Counted from the stretch's first letter, positions 25,475 through 33,865 are shown. The stretch is DNA of 64,000 bases from Alkalinema pantanalense (GCF_050753345.1 NZ_JBLZFX010000013.1:32093-96092), one strand, 5' to 3'. A program made the numbers and translations. The notes: generated from the sequence alone by a model not told the origin.

Positions 25475-27778
25475 CTACAGCGACGCCCATTCAGTTCTAT
25501 CTGTCGAAAAAGTTGTGACTAATCCTGTGTCAGGTTGCCACCGTAGCGCACCTTGCTGGGGCAGCCAATGCAGTCTGACTTTTTGGGTTTTGAGCGTATA
25601 TTCCACCTGGGGATGTAGCCGTTTGCCATGGGCGATCGCGGCTTGGAGGTTCCATTGCTGCAACCAAGTGTCGGGAATGGCTCCCCCTGACCACCAGAGA
25701 ATCGGTTGTCGCGGTTGGGAGGCTGGGGGAATTACGAGAGGATCCAAAACTGGGGATGGGCTGGATGATTTGGCAGTGGATTGAGGAGCCGCTTTTGCCA
25801 GCGATCGGCTTAGCAACCAAGGTTGATCCCGAATCATCAACGTGAGTCCTGCCGCCTGGGATTGCATTCCCATTTGACCAAATGTGTAATGAGAATTCGC
25901 TGCAAGGGGAAGTAATTGTGTTTTCTGTAACTGTTTTGTGATGGTAGGCGCGATCGTAGAAACCATGGCAGGCTCAACGTACAAATTACGCACTGCAATA
26001 TTTTTGCGCAGGGCAGCCCAGCCGTTGGGGTCAGGCTTTTGCAGGGCGATCGCCCAATCGATTTGATTAATGCCCTGGCTTTGCAGGTAGGGAACAACGG
26101 TCATTTCCGCCGTAGCCGCATCCCCGGAATTCACGAGTAACACCTTGCCCCGATCCTGAACCACCAAAACCGCTTGGGGACTCGTCGCCAAAGCCGTGAC
26201 CTGAGTCAGTTGGGCCTGATATTGCCATGCGGGTAAAAAGATCATCGCCAAACCTGCCAGGAAAAAGGCCCAGCCATGGCGTCGCAAACTGGGTCTTAGC
26301 CACAGCAACGCGATCGTGCCATAGAGGGCCAGCATCAGCACCAACGGAACGGTTCCCACTGCAATGTTGTTGCCCGGAAGTTGGCTAAAGCCATGGACGA
26401 TCGCGAGTAAGGCCAAAACTGGATAATGCAAAAGCCAAGCGGTTGCACTGCCCGCCAGTGGATAGACAACAGCACACAAGGCACTCACCATTCCCCCTAA
26501 GCTAATAATGGAAATGAAAATAGTGGTGAGAACATTAGCAAGAATGCTATAGGGAGAGACGAGCCCAAAGGTGTGCAACTGTAAGGGAATCGTCCAGAGA
26601 TAGGCGGAGATCGGAACGGCGATAGCAGGTGTAATTTGACTGGGGATCCAATCGAGCCATTTCGTTAGCGGTGGAACGGTAACCAGTAAGCCCAACGTGG
26701 CCAATACGCTGAGTTGAAAGCCTAGATCCCAGATCCACAATGGATTAATCAAAAGTAATAGCGTGGCGGACAGGAGCAACGAGCCGATCGGTTTAACCTG
26801 TCGTTCCAAACCCATGCCGACCAGTACCGCCGCCCCCATGACCACCGCCCGAAGAATGGCCGGTTGCACTCCAGCCAAACCCAGAAAGATCGCCAGGGCC
26901 AGTCCCCCCGCAATCACCTGGGTTCTCACGGAGAAGCGTTGGGTTAAGGCCAGCACAACGCCCAGGATGAGCGAAGTTTGAAAGCCCGAGGCAGCCAACG
27001 CATGGGACAATCCCGCACGGCGAAAGTCCTCTTTGACCGTCGTGGGCAAGTCTACGGCTTTTCCCCCGAGGACCATGGCACTCACCAATTCGCCTTCGGG
27101 CTTGGGCAACCAGGCGGTTTGCGATCGCACAATCCGTTGGCGGATCTGCCACAGCCCCCACTTGGGTTGCTGGCCGGGAGGAATTTGAATGCTTTCACCC
27201 CGTAATCCAGCAAAGCTGCCTTCCTGCGCCAGATATTGCTGGAAATCGAAGGCTCCGGGATTCTTGGCCGCTTGGGGCAGGTAGAGTTTTCCAGTCAGCG
27301 TGATCTGCTCGCCGGGAAATAAATCTTGGCCTAAATTGGCTGCCACGGTGACGTAGAGTTTGCCCCGCGCCTGGGATGGGTCGGTACTAAGTTGTAGGCC
27401 CTTGGGATCCAAGCGCTGTACCTGGAGCCAAATTTGCCGCCGATCACTGCGGGTCAGTCGGGGGGATGACTGCACGATGCCCTGCACGGCGACCGATCGA
27501 TCCGTCAACGCAGGAACAAAGCGGCTGATGTCATGGGTTCCCGGTTGGGGAATGCGAAACTGGTACCAAAGGCTGGCAAGCAAGGCGACACAGCCCGCAA
27601 CGATCAGGTGTTTACGGCTGAGGCTGGGAAATTTCACGCGCGATCGCCAAGTCGGATAAGTGATCGCCGCAAGGCCCAGCAACACAGGACCGATCGCGAT
27701 TCCCCAGGGAATGGCCATGGCCAACAAACCCAGAATATAAGCAAGACAAATGAATGCCATCCCTGACATGATGACCAA
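25475..27778 (-). CDS. comEC: ComEC/Rec2-family DNA uptake channel
   Basis: 767 residues. The order is N-terminal membrane helices, an OB-like domain (about 75-200: GIVQSSPRLTRSDRRQIWLQV, GKLYLPQAAKNPGAFDFQQYL), the competence membrane domain (about 225-510), and a degenerate metallo-beta-lactamase-like C-terminal domain (about 530-760). The motif HALAASGFQTSLILGV matches the conserved HxLAxSGxH region. ComEC passes single-stranded DNA across the inner membrane during transformation. The C-terminal domain lacks the HxHxDH zinc site: where it should stand, the sequence reads DWAIALQKPDPNGWAAL. The start ATG at 27778 has a second Met three codons later. Confidence 0.9.
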   Translation of the reverse strand: MVIMSGMAFICLAYILGLLAMAIPWGIAIGPVLLGLAAITYPTWRSRVKFPSLSRKHLIVAGCVALLASLWYQFRIPQPGTHDISRFVPALTDRSVAVQGIVQSSPRLTRSDRRQIWLQVQRLDPKGLQLSTDPSQARGKLYVTVAANLGQDLFPGEQITLTGKLYLPQAAKNPGAFDFQQYLAQEGSFAGLRGESIQIPPGQQPKWGLWQIRQRIVRSQTAWLPKPEGELVSAMVLGGKAVDLPTTVKEDFRRAGLSHALAASGFQTSLILGVVLALTQRFSVRTQVIAGGLALAIFLGLAGVQPAILRAVVMGAAVLVGMGLERQVKPIGSLLLSATLLLLINPLWIWDLGFQLSVLATLGLLVTVPPLTKWLDWIPSQITPAIAVPISAYLWTIPLQLHTFGLVSPYSILANVLTTIFISIISLGGMVSALCAVVYPLAGSATAWLLHYPVLALLAIVHGFSQLPGNNIAVGTVPLVLMLALYGTIALLWLRPSLRRHGWAFFLAGLAMIFLPAWQYQAQLTQVTALATSPQAVLVVQDRGKVLLVNSGDAATAEMTVVPYLQSQGINQIDWAIALQKPDPNGWAALRKNIAVRNLYVEPAMVSTIAPTITKQLQKTQLLPLAANSHYTFGQMGMQSQAAGLTLMIRDQPWLLSRSLAKAAPQSTAKSSSPSPVLDPLVIPPASQPRQPILWWSGGAIPDTWLQQWNLQAAIAHGKRLHPQVEYTLKTQKVRLHWLPQQGALRWQPDTGLVTTFSTDRTEWASL

Positions 27779-27898
27779 CTCGCCCCTGCGCGGATGATAA
27801 ATGCTAGGTTCAGAGTGCCCTTAGGAACGGGGAACTTTGCTATTGCCAAACTGACTGACTTGCAGGATCAGGGAATGTTATGAAAGCATGTCAGCAAC

Positions 27899-27924
27899 AA
27901 AAAAGGTAGGGAATTTCCCTACCT
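27899..27924 (-). terminator. Terminator downstream of the purA-rplY pair
   Basis: On the minus strand AGGTAGGGA and TCCCTACCT pair with a 3-nt loop (27904-27924) and are followed by a run of six T residues ending at 27899. It lies about 200 bp after the rplY stop, with a dispersed repeat in between. Confidence 0.75.
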
Positions 27925-27940
27925 CACCTTATGCATTGTT

Positions 27941-28091
27941 TATACCAAATCAACTTGTGATTGCAACCCATAACGATCCCCCTAAATCCCCCTTATTAAG
28001 GGGGACTTTGAAAGAACTTGGCTGAATTCCCCCCTTATTAAGGGGGGCTAGGGGGGATCGGATGTGTAGCATTGATTAATTAATTGGGTAT
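27941..28091. repeat. Palindromic dispersed repeat, copy 1 (MITE-like)
   Basis: It begins with TATACCAAATC and ends with AATTGGGTAT, which is roughly its inverted complement. The core (27975-28060) has two perfect CCCCCTTATTAAGGGGG-type palindromes and ends GATCCCCC/GGGGGATC. Related copies lie at 32187-32324 (inverted) and 60624-60762. No transposase is inside, so it fits a non-autonomous element. Confidence 0.8.
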
Positions 28092-28127
28092 TCGTTAGCC
28101 AGCGCATTAAGCTAGCTGACTATTCCA

Positions 28128-28427
28128 TTAGCCCTTTGCAGAGAAGAAGCTGATGTGGTACAGGCTACCTTTCCAAGGGTGGGCTTGCACTTCTTGGATT
28201 TTTGCGCCGGTCGTCCAGTTCATGTCGGGAACCTTCAGTTCTACCGTTGCGCCTCTGCCGGCATCCCGGATGAGGAACTCAGCCTCTTTTTGGTTCACAA
28301 CCAATTGCACGGATTCCGTACCATTGTGGCCGTAAACCGTTGCGGGAATTTGACCATTGCGACGCAGGGCATTGGGTTTGCTGCCTTCGGGACGCTTGCT
28401 TGCTTCGATCGAAAATTTCAGTGCCAT
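28128..28427 (-). CDS. rplY: 50S ribosomal protein L25 (bL25), short form
   Basis: 99 residues. The start, MALKFSIEASKRPEGSKPNA, and RRNGQIPATVYGHNGTESVQL match the 5S rRNA-binding domain of bL25, and the middle contains WTTGAKIQEVQAHPWKGSLYHI. The protein lacks the C-terminal TL5/CTC extension, as in many cyanobacteria. It lies about 95 bp downstream of purA on the same strand and may be cotranscribed with it. Confidence 0.93.
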   Translation of the reverse strand: MALKFSIEASKRPEGSKPNALRRNGQIPATVYGHNGTESVQLVVNQKEAEFLIRDAGRGATVELKVPDMNWTTGAKIQEVQAHPWKGSLYHISFFSAKG

Positions 28428-28521
28428 GACTCGGTTCTCGTGTTGTTCTCAGGGATGTTTTTCAGGGATAGATCGGGCATGAACCCAAACGATTCAGATT
28501 CAGCCCGGCGCATTCAGTCCC

Positions 28522-29871
28522 TTAGCTGCTTGCGCTAACCTCCAACTGAGGTGCGCCATTTTCATAGAGCAGTGCCCGCTTCGGCCCGTGAATCGGATCT
28601 TCCACGATAATGGTTTGATCTCGACTTGCGCCCAGGGAAACGATCGCGATCGGCACAGCCATCAATTCTGCCAGAAACTTGAGGTAATCGAGCGCCTGCT
28701 GGGGCAAATCCTCAAGACTGCGGCAGTCTTCCGTGGACTGTTTCCAACCGGGAACAGTCTCGTAGATCGGTTTGCACTGGGCAAACTGCTTGGCGTTGGT
28801 GGGGAAATGGTCGCAGCGCTGGCCATCGATTTCGTAGGCCACACACACTTTGATTTCATCCAACGTATCCAGGACATCTAGCTTGGTAATCGCTAGACAA
28901 TCCAAGCCATTAATCCGCACGGCATAGCGACCAATCACCGCATCAAACCAGCCGCAGCGGCGACGGCGACCCGTGGTGGTGCCAAATTCTGCTCCGCGAT
29001 CGCAGAGCAGTTCACCCACATCGCCATCCAATTCTGTGGGGAAGGGGCCTTCACCGACACGGGTGGTGTAGGCTTTAGCGACCCCGATGACGCGATCGAT
29101 GATGGTTGGGCCTACTCCCGCACCGACGCAAGCACCACCGGCCACCGGGTTGGAGGAGGTGACGTAGGGGTAGGTGCCGTGGTCTAAGTCCAGCAGGGTG
29201 CCCTGTGCGCCTTCAAACAGGATGTTGCGCTTTTGTTGGACGGCTTCCGCGATCGTGAGGGAGCTATCAACAACATGGGGGCGCAGGCGATCGGCATAGG
29301 CCAGATATTCCTGAATGACTTCTTCGGGATCCAGCGGTGGCAGGTCATAGAGCTTTTCCAGCAGGACATTTTTGCTGGCGACGGCCCACCGAACTTGCTC
29401 CTTAAAGGATTCCGCATCCATCAGGTCAACCACCCGCACACCGCTCCGTTCGGATTTGTCGGCGTAGGTGGGGCCAATCCCCCGCCCGGTGGTGCCAATC
29501 TTATGACTGCCCCGCCGTTCTTCCGCCGCCCGATCGAGAATGCGGTGGTAGGGCATGGTGACATGGGCCGTTTCCGAGATCATGAGATTCTCAGCGGAAA
29601 TACCCAAGGTGACGAGCTGATCCAACTCTTCGATCAGCACTTTCGGATCGATTACGGTACCACTCCCGATAATGCAATCCGTGTCTGGATACAGGATGCC
29701 AGACGGAATGAGATGTAACTTGAAGGTCTGATCCTTGACCACAACTGTGTGCCCAGCGTTCACGCCACCTTGATACCGGACGACGACATCCGCCGACTTG
29801 CTCAGCAGATCGGTGATCTTTCCCTTCCCTTCATCGCCCCACTGGGCACCAATTACTACTACGTTAGCCAA
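28522..29871 (-). CDS. purA: Adenylosuccinate synthetase
   Basis: 449 residues. The N-terminal P-loop is QWGDEGKGKITDLL, followed by the NAGHTVV, FEGAQGTLLDLDHGTYPYVTSS and TGRRRRCGWFD motifs, all diagnostic. It converts IMP and aspartate to adenylosuccinate at the cost of GTP, the first committed step to AMP. Length and conservation are normal. The divergent neighbour is the branched-chain aminotransferase gene. Confidence 0.98.
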   Translation of the reverse strand: MANVVVIGAQWGDEGKGKITDLLSKSADVVVRYQGGVNAGHTVVVKDQTFKLHLIPSGILYPDTDCIIGSGTVIDPKVLIEELDQLVTLGISAENLMISETAHVTMPYHRILDRAAEERRGSHKIGTTGRGIGPTYADKSERSGVRVVDLMDAESFKEQVRWAVASKNVLLEKLYDLPPLDPEEVIQEYLAYADRLRPHVVDSSLTIAEAVQQKRNILFEGAQGTLLDLDHGTYPYVTSSNPVAGGACVGAGVGPTIIDRVIGVAKAYTTRVGEGPFPTELDGDVGELLCDRGAEFGTTTGRRRRCGWFDAVIGRYAVRINGLDCLAITKLDVLDTLDEIKVCVAYEIDGQRCDHFPTNAKQFAQCKPIYETVPGWKQSTEDCRSLEDLPQQALDYLKFLAELMAVPIAIVSLGASRDQTIIVEDPIHGPKRALLYENGAPQLEVSASS

Positions 29872-30075
29872 GGGATTTCAAAACAATGGTAGAGTTTTCA
29901 ACAATCTCCCATTATCATCAGTAAACGGAACGGGTGTCAACCACTCGATCCTTCTTGGTGGAGAATTGGGTGGCAAAGCTGTGAAATCCTTACTAACAGC
30001 GATTCCCACAGCGATTCCCAGCTAACAGCCATTCCGATTTGACTACCCGACCATCGCATCTGAGTGCTAACTCCT

Positions 30076-30990
30076 ATGGATAATTTTCTGCCGATCGCCT
30101 ACTTCAAAAATCAATTTGTCCCCTTTGAGCAGGCGAATCTTTCGATCGCGACCCATGCACTCCACTATGGAACGGGTGCCTTTGGCGGTCTGCGGGGAAT
30201 TCCGGATCCGGCTAATCCGAATCAAGTGTTGCTGTTTCGTCTCGATCGCCATGCTAAGCGGCTGAGTAACAGTGCAAAGCTATTAAATTTCGATCTGCCT
30301 GCGGACAAGATCCAGGCGGTGATTACGGATTTTGTTAAGCAAAATAAGCCGAAGGTGTCGTTTTATCTACGGCCTTTTGTCTACACGTCGGGGTTGGGAA
30401 TTGCGCCCCGGCTGCACAAGATTGAGAAGGACTTTTTTGTTTACGGGATTGAGTTGGGGGATTACCTGTCTCCCGAGGGTGTAAGTTGCCGGATTAGTTC
30501 TTGGTGCCGCCAGGAAGACCGGAGTTTGCCGCTGCGGGGCAAGATTAGTGGGGCGTATATTACGTCATCCTTGGCGAAGACGGAGGCGGTGGAGTCGGGC
30601 TTTGATGAGGCGATTCTGCTGAACTCGAGCGGTAAGGTGAGTGAAGCGTCGGGGATGAATGTGTTTATTGTGCGCAATGGCACGATTATTACGCCGGGTT
30701 TTGAGCAGGACATTCTGGAAGGAATTACGCGGGATAGTGTGTTGACGATCGCGCGGGATTTGGGGATTCCGGTGGTGGAGCGTCCGGTGGATAAGTCGGA
30801 GTTGTTTATTGCGGATGAGGTGTTCTTGAGTGGAACGGCGGCGAAGGTGACGCCAGTGAAGCAGGTGGAAACTTACCATTTGCCGCAGGAACGCCCGATT
30901 ACGGATGCATTGCGGGAGAAGGTTACGGCGATTACTGAAAATCGCGATGCGAAGTATCAAGATTGGGTGTTTCCGATCGCGTTTGACTAA
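30076..30990 (+). CDS. ilvE: Branched-chain amino acid aminotransferase (class IV)
   Basis: About 304 residues from the ATG at 30076; a GTG four codons earlier (30064) is possible, but the family starts at MDNFLPIAYF. Fold-type IV features are HALHYGTGAFGGLRG near the N-terminus, the PLP lysine in SGAYITSSLAKTEA, the cofactor-binding segment EGITRDSVLTIARDLGI, and ADEVFLSGTAAKVTPV near the end. It reversibly transaminates leucine, isoleucine and valine. A strong terminator follows. The 3' half is strikingly rich in GCG, GGG and GTG codons compared with its 5' part. Confidence 0.93.
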   Translation: MDNFLPIAYFKNQFVPFEQANLSIATHALHYGTGAFGGLRGIPDPANPNQVLLFRLDRHAKRLSNSAKLLNFDLPADKIQAVITDFVKQNKPKVSFYLRPFVYTSGLGIAPRLHKIEKDFFVYGIELGDYLSPEGVSCRISSWCRQEDRSLPLRGKISGAYITSSLAKTEAVESGFDEAILLNSSGKVSEASGMNVFIVRNGTIITPGFEQDILEGITRDSVLTIARDLGIPVVERPVDKSELFIADEVFLSGTAAKVTPVKQVETYHLPQERPITDALREKVTAITENRDAKYQDWVFPIAFD

Positions 30991-31041
30991 GTGTTTTAGT
31001 TGTTTAGTGTTAACTGTTTGACAGTTTAATGATTTCTGTTT

Positions 31042-31079
31042 CCCGATCGTGTGTTTTTTGAATGCGTGATCGGGTTTTT
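31042..31079 (+). terminator. Terminator of ilvE
   Basis: CCCGATCGTG (31042-31051) pairs with CGTGATCGGG (31065-31074), including two G-T pairs, around a 13-nt loop, and five T residues follow. It lies 52 bp after the ilvE stop codon. Confidence 0.85.
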
Positions 31080-31202
31080 AGTAGTTATCTAAAGTCGATC
31101 GGGGAGGTGAGATCTGAAGGGAAGGATTTAGTGGACTTACTGCAATAGCGATGAAGTCTGAACTCGCTTTTGGAGGATGGAGGATGGCTGAAGTTTTGAG
31201 TT

Positions 31203-31424
31203 TTGAGTTTTGATGAGATTCAACGTCGTTACGATGGCGAATGGGTGTTGATTGCTTATACCGAGCTTGATCGCAATCTAAAACCGATCTCGGGGGAGGT
31301 GATTGACCATTCCACCGATCGGAATACAGTTTACGATTCAGTTTCGCTAGGACAGAGGCGAGATTTAGCAATCGAATGTTTTGTCAAAATGCCGAACGAT
31401 ATGGTTGTTGTTCTGCATTGCTGA
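31203..31424 (+). pseudogene. Small hypothetical protein, possibly 5'-truncated
   Basis: 73 codons opening at a TTG only one codon after an in-frame stop, behind a TTTTGAG direct repeat at 31194-31208. The translation FDEIQRRYDGEWVLIAYTELD, then GEVIDHSTDRNTVYDSV, resembles a common cyanobacterial small-protein family that usually starts with an ATG before such a segment and is often followed by an aspartyl-protease-like gene; neither is present here. No ribosome-binding site is seen. It may be a decaying remnant at the edge of the accessory island. Confidence 0.5.
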
Positions 31425-31472
31425 AATCAATAGCGGGTACATATGTCCGTGCTTGCGATGCTATACGTTCAT

Positions 31473-31877
31473 TTACACCTCAGCCCAGTTTGCGAGAGAT
31501 AAGTTGGGAATTCGCTGGTAATGACGGGTATTGTTAGTTACAAGAGTGCGTTGTTCCGAGAGTGCGACACTAGCGATTAGCAGGTCAAAGTCTGCTACAG
31601 TTTGCCCCATCCGTCTAAGATTCGCCTTTAGTTCACCGAATTTTTGTAGGGTTGACAAGGTTGGTGCAATGACAACGATCTCATTAATGAATTGGGTTGC
31701 CCGATCGAGATTTTGCTCGATTCGATTCGAGTTGTAGGCTCCATAATAAAGCTCAGCGACGGTTATGCTTGAGATTGCAAGATTGGCAAGTCCAACAGTC
31801 ATAATTTGTTCGCGCACTTCTGGTCGTCCTTTGAGCCAATAGATGCAGATATCAGTATCGAGCAAATACATCGTCAT
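31473..31877 (-). CDS. PIN-domain toxin (VapC-like ribonuclease)
   Basis: 134 residues. The PIN acidic residues are in LLDTDICIYWL (Asp7, Asp9), SSITVAELYYG (Glu) and TVADFDLLIASVAL (Asp pair), followed by TNNTRHYQRIPNL near the C-terminus, the usual VapC ending. VapC toxins cleave tRNA or rRNA and are held inactive by a cognate antitoxin. Its ATG overlaps the stop of the upstream antitoxin-like gene by the 4-nt ATGA, so the pair is translationally coupled. Confidence 0.93.
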   Translation of the reverse strand: MTMYLLDTDICIYWLKGRPEVREQIMTVGLANLAISSITVAELYYGAYNSNRIEQNLDRATQFINEIVVIAPTLSTLQKFGELKANLRRMGQTVADFDLLIASVALSEQRTLVTNNTRHYQRIPNLSLANWAEV

Positions 31878-32116
31878 GGTTGCAGTGGGCTGATCGTCCG
31901 ACTTTGGTAAATTTCGTCAACGATGGTTTCGATCGGTCGATCGTCTTCCCAGGTGCCAAAGGTTTCTAGGAATGAGGCTTCTGAGGGGCTGTGTGGGGTG
32001 GGAGTGGGCCAGTTTTGTAGTTCGGTGCGGAGGGTGCGCTGGACGATTGTTTGGATGAGAGTTTCTAGGTCACTGAGGCTGAGGTTACTGAGGCGATCGC
32101 CGGAAGGTGGATTCAT
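31874..32116 (-). CDS. VapB-like antitoxin (unassigned family)
   Basis: 80 residues. The N-terminal helical part (LSNLSLSDLETLIQTIVQRTL) could mediate dimerisation. The C-terminal part (SFLETFGTWEDDRPIETIVDEIYQSR) fits the toxin-binding tails found before cyanobacterial VapC genes. It overlaps the vapC start by 4 nt. No classic AbrB, MraZ or RHH fold is obvious. A 60-bp segment of this gene (31967-32026) is repeated 869 bp away at the start of the truncated CHAT gene. Confidence 0.8.
   Translation of the reverse strand: MNPPSGDRLSNLSLSDLETLIQTIVQRTLRTELQNWPTPTPHSPSEASFLETFGTWEDDRPIETIVDEIYQSRTISPLQP
31967..32026. repeat. Internal segment of the antitoxin gene duplicated at 32836-32895
   Basis: The 60 bp from TAGGAATGAGGCTT to AGTTCGGT match 32836-32895 in direct orientation with 58 of 60 bases identical; the differences are at 31995 and 32018. 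Homology stops abruptly at both ends. Confidence 0.92.
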
Positions 32117-32186
32117 GGTAAAAATCGACCGATCGTTGATGTTGACTATGACATTGTATAGCGCTAGCCAGCAAGCTTAGGAGAGT

Positions 32187-32324
32187 GATATCCAATTGAT
32201 TCATTGATGCGAAAGATCTGATCTCCCCTAGCCCCCCTTATTAAGGGGGGAATTCGGTCAAATTTTTTCAAAATCCCCCTTTTGTAGCTCTGCCTCCCGC
32301 AGGGTAGGGGGATTTAGGGGGATC
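32187..32324. repeat. Palindromic dispersed repeat, copy 2 (inverted relative to copy 1)
   Basis: It starts near GATATCCAATT and runs to GATC at 32321-32324. It contains CCCCCCTTATTAAGGGGGG and the TTTTTTCAAAATCCCCC segment of copy 1 in reverse complement. One palindrome is interrupted by about 25 bp (TAGCTCTGCCTCCCGCAGGG) absent from copy 1. Its end touches the stop codon of the 61-residue gene. Confidence 0.8.
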
Positions 32325-32509
32325 TAGCCTTCTAGCATGATTTCCCTCGCTGCGACGCGCACGACGGTGGGTTCTCCCCGTTTGCGGACAGTTTGACTCC
32401 ATTCGTGGGCGCTGATGAAGTTGAGAACGTGCAGAATACCAATTGCAGCATCGACGGCATCGTTGTCACCGCTGAGTTGGAGTTTGATTTTCTTGGTATA
32501 GCGAGTCAT
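32324..32509 (-). CDS. Small protein behind a structured leader (61 residues, family shared with the gene at 59444)
   Basis: The ATG at 32509 has GAGG about nine bases upstream. The central part, LSGDNDAVDAAIGILHVLNF followed by HEWS, aligns without gaps to the 70-residue protein encoded at 59444-59656: G-x4-V-x-A-A-I-x2-L-H-x-L-x-F-x5-W-S is shared. No cysteines, signal peptide or membrane helix are present. The fold may be a small alpha/beta domain. The stop codon abuts a dispersed repeat, so the C-terminus could have been altered by insertion. The function is unknown. Both members lie behind similar leader RNAs, which suggests shared regulation. Confidence 0.75.
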   Translation of the reverse strand: MTRYTKKIKLQLSGDNDAVDAAIGILHVLNFISAHEWSQTVRKRGEPTVVRVAAREIMLEG

Positions 32510-32655
32510 TGGTTTTCCTCAAAATTGAAGTAAATGGACGAGGAAAACCCAAAAAGCTAGCCGCCCCGATTTCTGACATGGCGAAACAGGGCGGCTTGGG
32601 GTGCTAAAATGCAATCCAGGTCACCATGCTGGGTTCGACAGCTTGGGGGCTTAGC
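32510..32655 (-). promoter_or_regulatory. Structured leader RNA A upstream of the 61-residue gene
   Basis: Read on the minus strand, it opens with the box GCTAAGCCCCCAAGC (32655-32641). A TGAC-GGATTG-like segment follows near 32624-32611. A hairpin pairs GCCGCCC (32595-32589) with GGGCGGC (32566-32560), and TTTTT-GGG-TTTT follows at 32555-32544. The 5' AAGCCC can pair with the GGGTTT behind the T-run. A leader with the same parts and order lies at 59657-59798. The layout suggests a terminator/antiterminator or other cis-regulatory RNA. I do not recognise it as a named riboswitch. Confidence 0.6.
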
Positions 32656-32835
32656 GATCGTTTTGAGCTGGAATCTCATGGCGATCGCGCTAGTTTTTCG
32701 GGCTTATTAGCAGCAGGGTTGGAATCTCCGATTGCTGCTTAACTATAGCAATGTAGCGGCGATCGCTGTCCCCGTCAACCGTAGAGGGTAATTAAGTTTT
32801 GTAGCGCGATCGAATACCATCGGTAAATTGAAAAT

Positions 32836-33547
32836 TAGGAATGAGGCTTCTGAGGGGCTGTGTCGGGTGGGAGTGGGCCAGTTTTGCAGTTCGGTTGCAG
32901 ATCAAGTCCCAGCCACCTCCATCCTCGCGATCGACAACCCCAGACAAGACCTCCCCAACTCCTCACGGGAAATCGATTGCGCGATCGCAACCTTCCCCAA
33001 ACCCACCGTCCTGCGCCACGATGCAGCCACCGTTGAAGCAGTGAAATCGCAACTACCCGAAGCCGCGATCGTGCACTTCTCCTGCCACGGCACCGCCAAC
33101 CTCACCGACCCCCTCACCAGTGGCTTACTCATGAGCGACGGGCTACTCACCTTCAAAGACATCTTTGCGTTGAACCTGAGCCAAGGCAATCAAGGCATCC
33201 GTCTCGCCATCCTCTCCGCCTGCGAAACCGGAATGGCAGGCATCGAAAACGCCGACGAAGCCATCAGCCTCCCCACCGGCCTCCTCCAAGCCGGAGTCGC
33301 CGCAGTCATCGCCTCCCTCTGGTCAGTCAGCGACCTCAGCACCATGATGCTCCTCACCAAGTTCTACGACCTCTGGCGCGAACAACATCTCCCCCCCGAC
33401 CAAGCCCTCCGCCAAGCCCAGCAATGGATGCACAGCACCACCGACGGCGAAAAAGCAAAACACTTTGGTCTCTTAACCCTCACTCCCAACGATCGCACCT
33501 ACGCCCACCCCTTCCACTGGGCTGCCTTCAGCTATCTCGGCGTATAA
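32836..33547 (+). pseudogene. CHAT-domain protease fragment, 5'-truncated and fused to a piece of antisense vapB
   Basis: The open frame can start at a TTG at 32828. Its first 23 or so codons come from the 60-bp copy of the antitoxin gene (antisense strand), after which a genuine CHAT domain begins abruptly (VPATSILAIDNPRQDLP). The catalytic pair is intact: HFSCHG (His87 of the frame) and LSACETG (Cys132). The C-terminal segment QAGVAAVIASLWSVSDLST and the final HPFHWAAFSYLG are standard. CHAT proteins normally carry several hundred more N-terminal residues, often TPR repeats that sense a partner; these are missing. Whether the stub is expressed is unclear. Confidence 0.85.
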
Positions 33548-33574
33548 AATAGAGCCATTACGAGGAAACCTCCC

Positions 33575-33865
33575 ATGAGCCTCCTTGAACAACTTCGCCA
33601 AAACCGAGCCGCTATTCTCACGATCGCCGACAGGTATGGAGCGACCAACCTCCGTGTTTTTGGTTCCGTTGCCCGTGGCGACGATCGACCCGACAGCGAT
33701 ATTGATCTACTCGTCGATCTCCAACGCACTTGGACACTCTTCGATCACATCAGCATGATGCAAGATTTAGAAGACCTCCTCAAACACAAAGTCGATGTTG
33801 CCGTTGCCAAAGGACTCAAAGAACGATTCCGCGATCGCATTCTTGAGGAGGCCATTGTGCTATGA
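33575..33865 (+). CDS. mntA: MntA-type nucleotidyltransferase antitoxin
   Basis: 96 residues. The minimal nucleotidyltransferase signature GSVARGDDRPDSDIDLLV (Gly30-Ser31, Asp42, Asp44) fits GSx10DxD, and a third acidic residue lies in KVDVAVAKGL. A GAGGA ribosome-binding site precedes the ATG. It overlaps the downstream HEPN gene by the 4-nt ATGA. In characterised MntA-HepT systems the nucleotidyltransferase adds AMP groups to the HEPN toxin and so silences it. Confidence 0.93.
   Translation: MSLLEQLRQNRAAILTIADRYGATNLRVFGSVARGDDRPDSDIDLLVDLQRTWTLFDHISMMQDLEDLLKHKVDVAVAKGLKERFRDRILEEAIVL

Noticed and set aside
31690..31877. Possible CRISPR or defence array near VapBC
   Set aside because: No regularly spaced direct repeats are present. 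The only repeat is the single 60-bp duplication.
32510..32655. Glutamine (glnA/downstream-peptide) riboswitch before the 61-residue gene
   Set aside because: The short-gene context fits, but the GACGGAAGUAGG-type core that I know for that motif is not seen.
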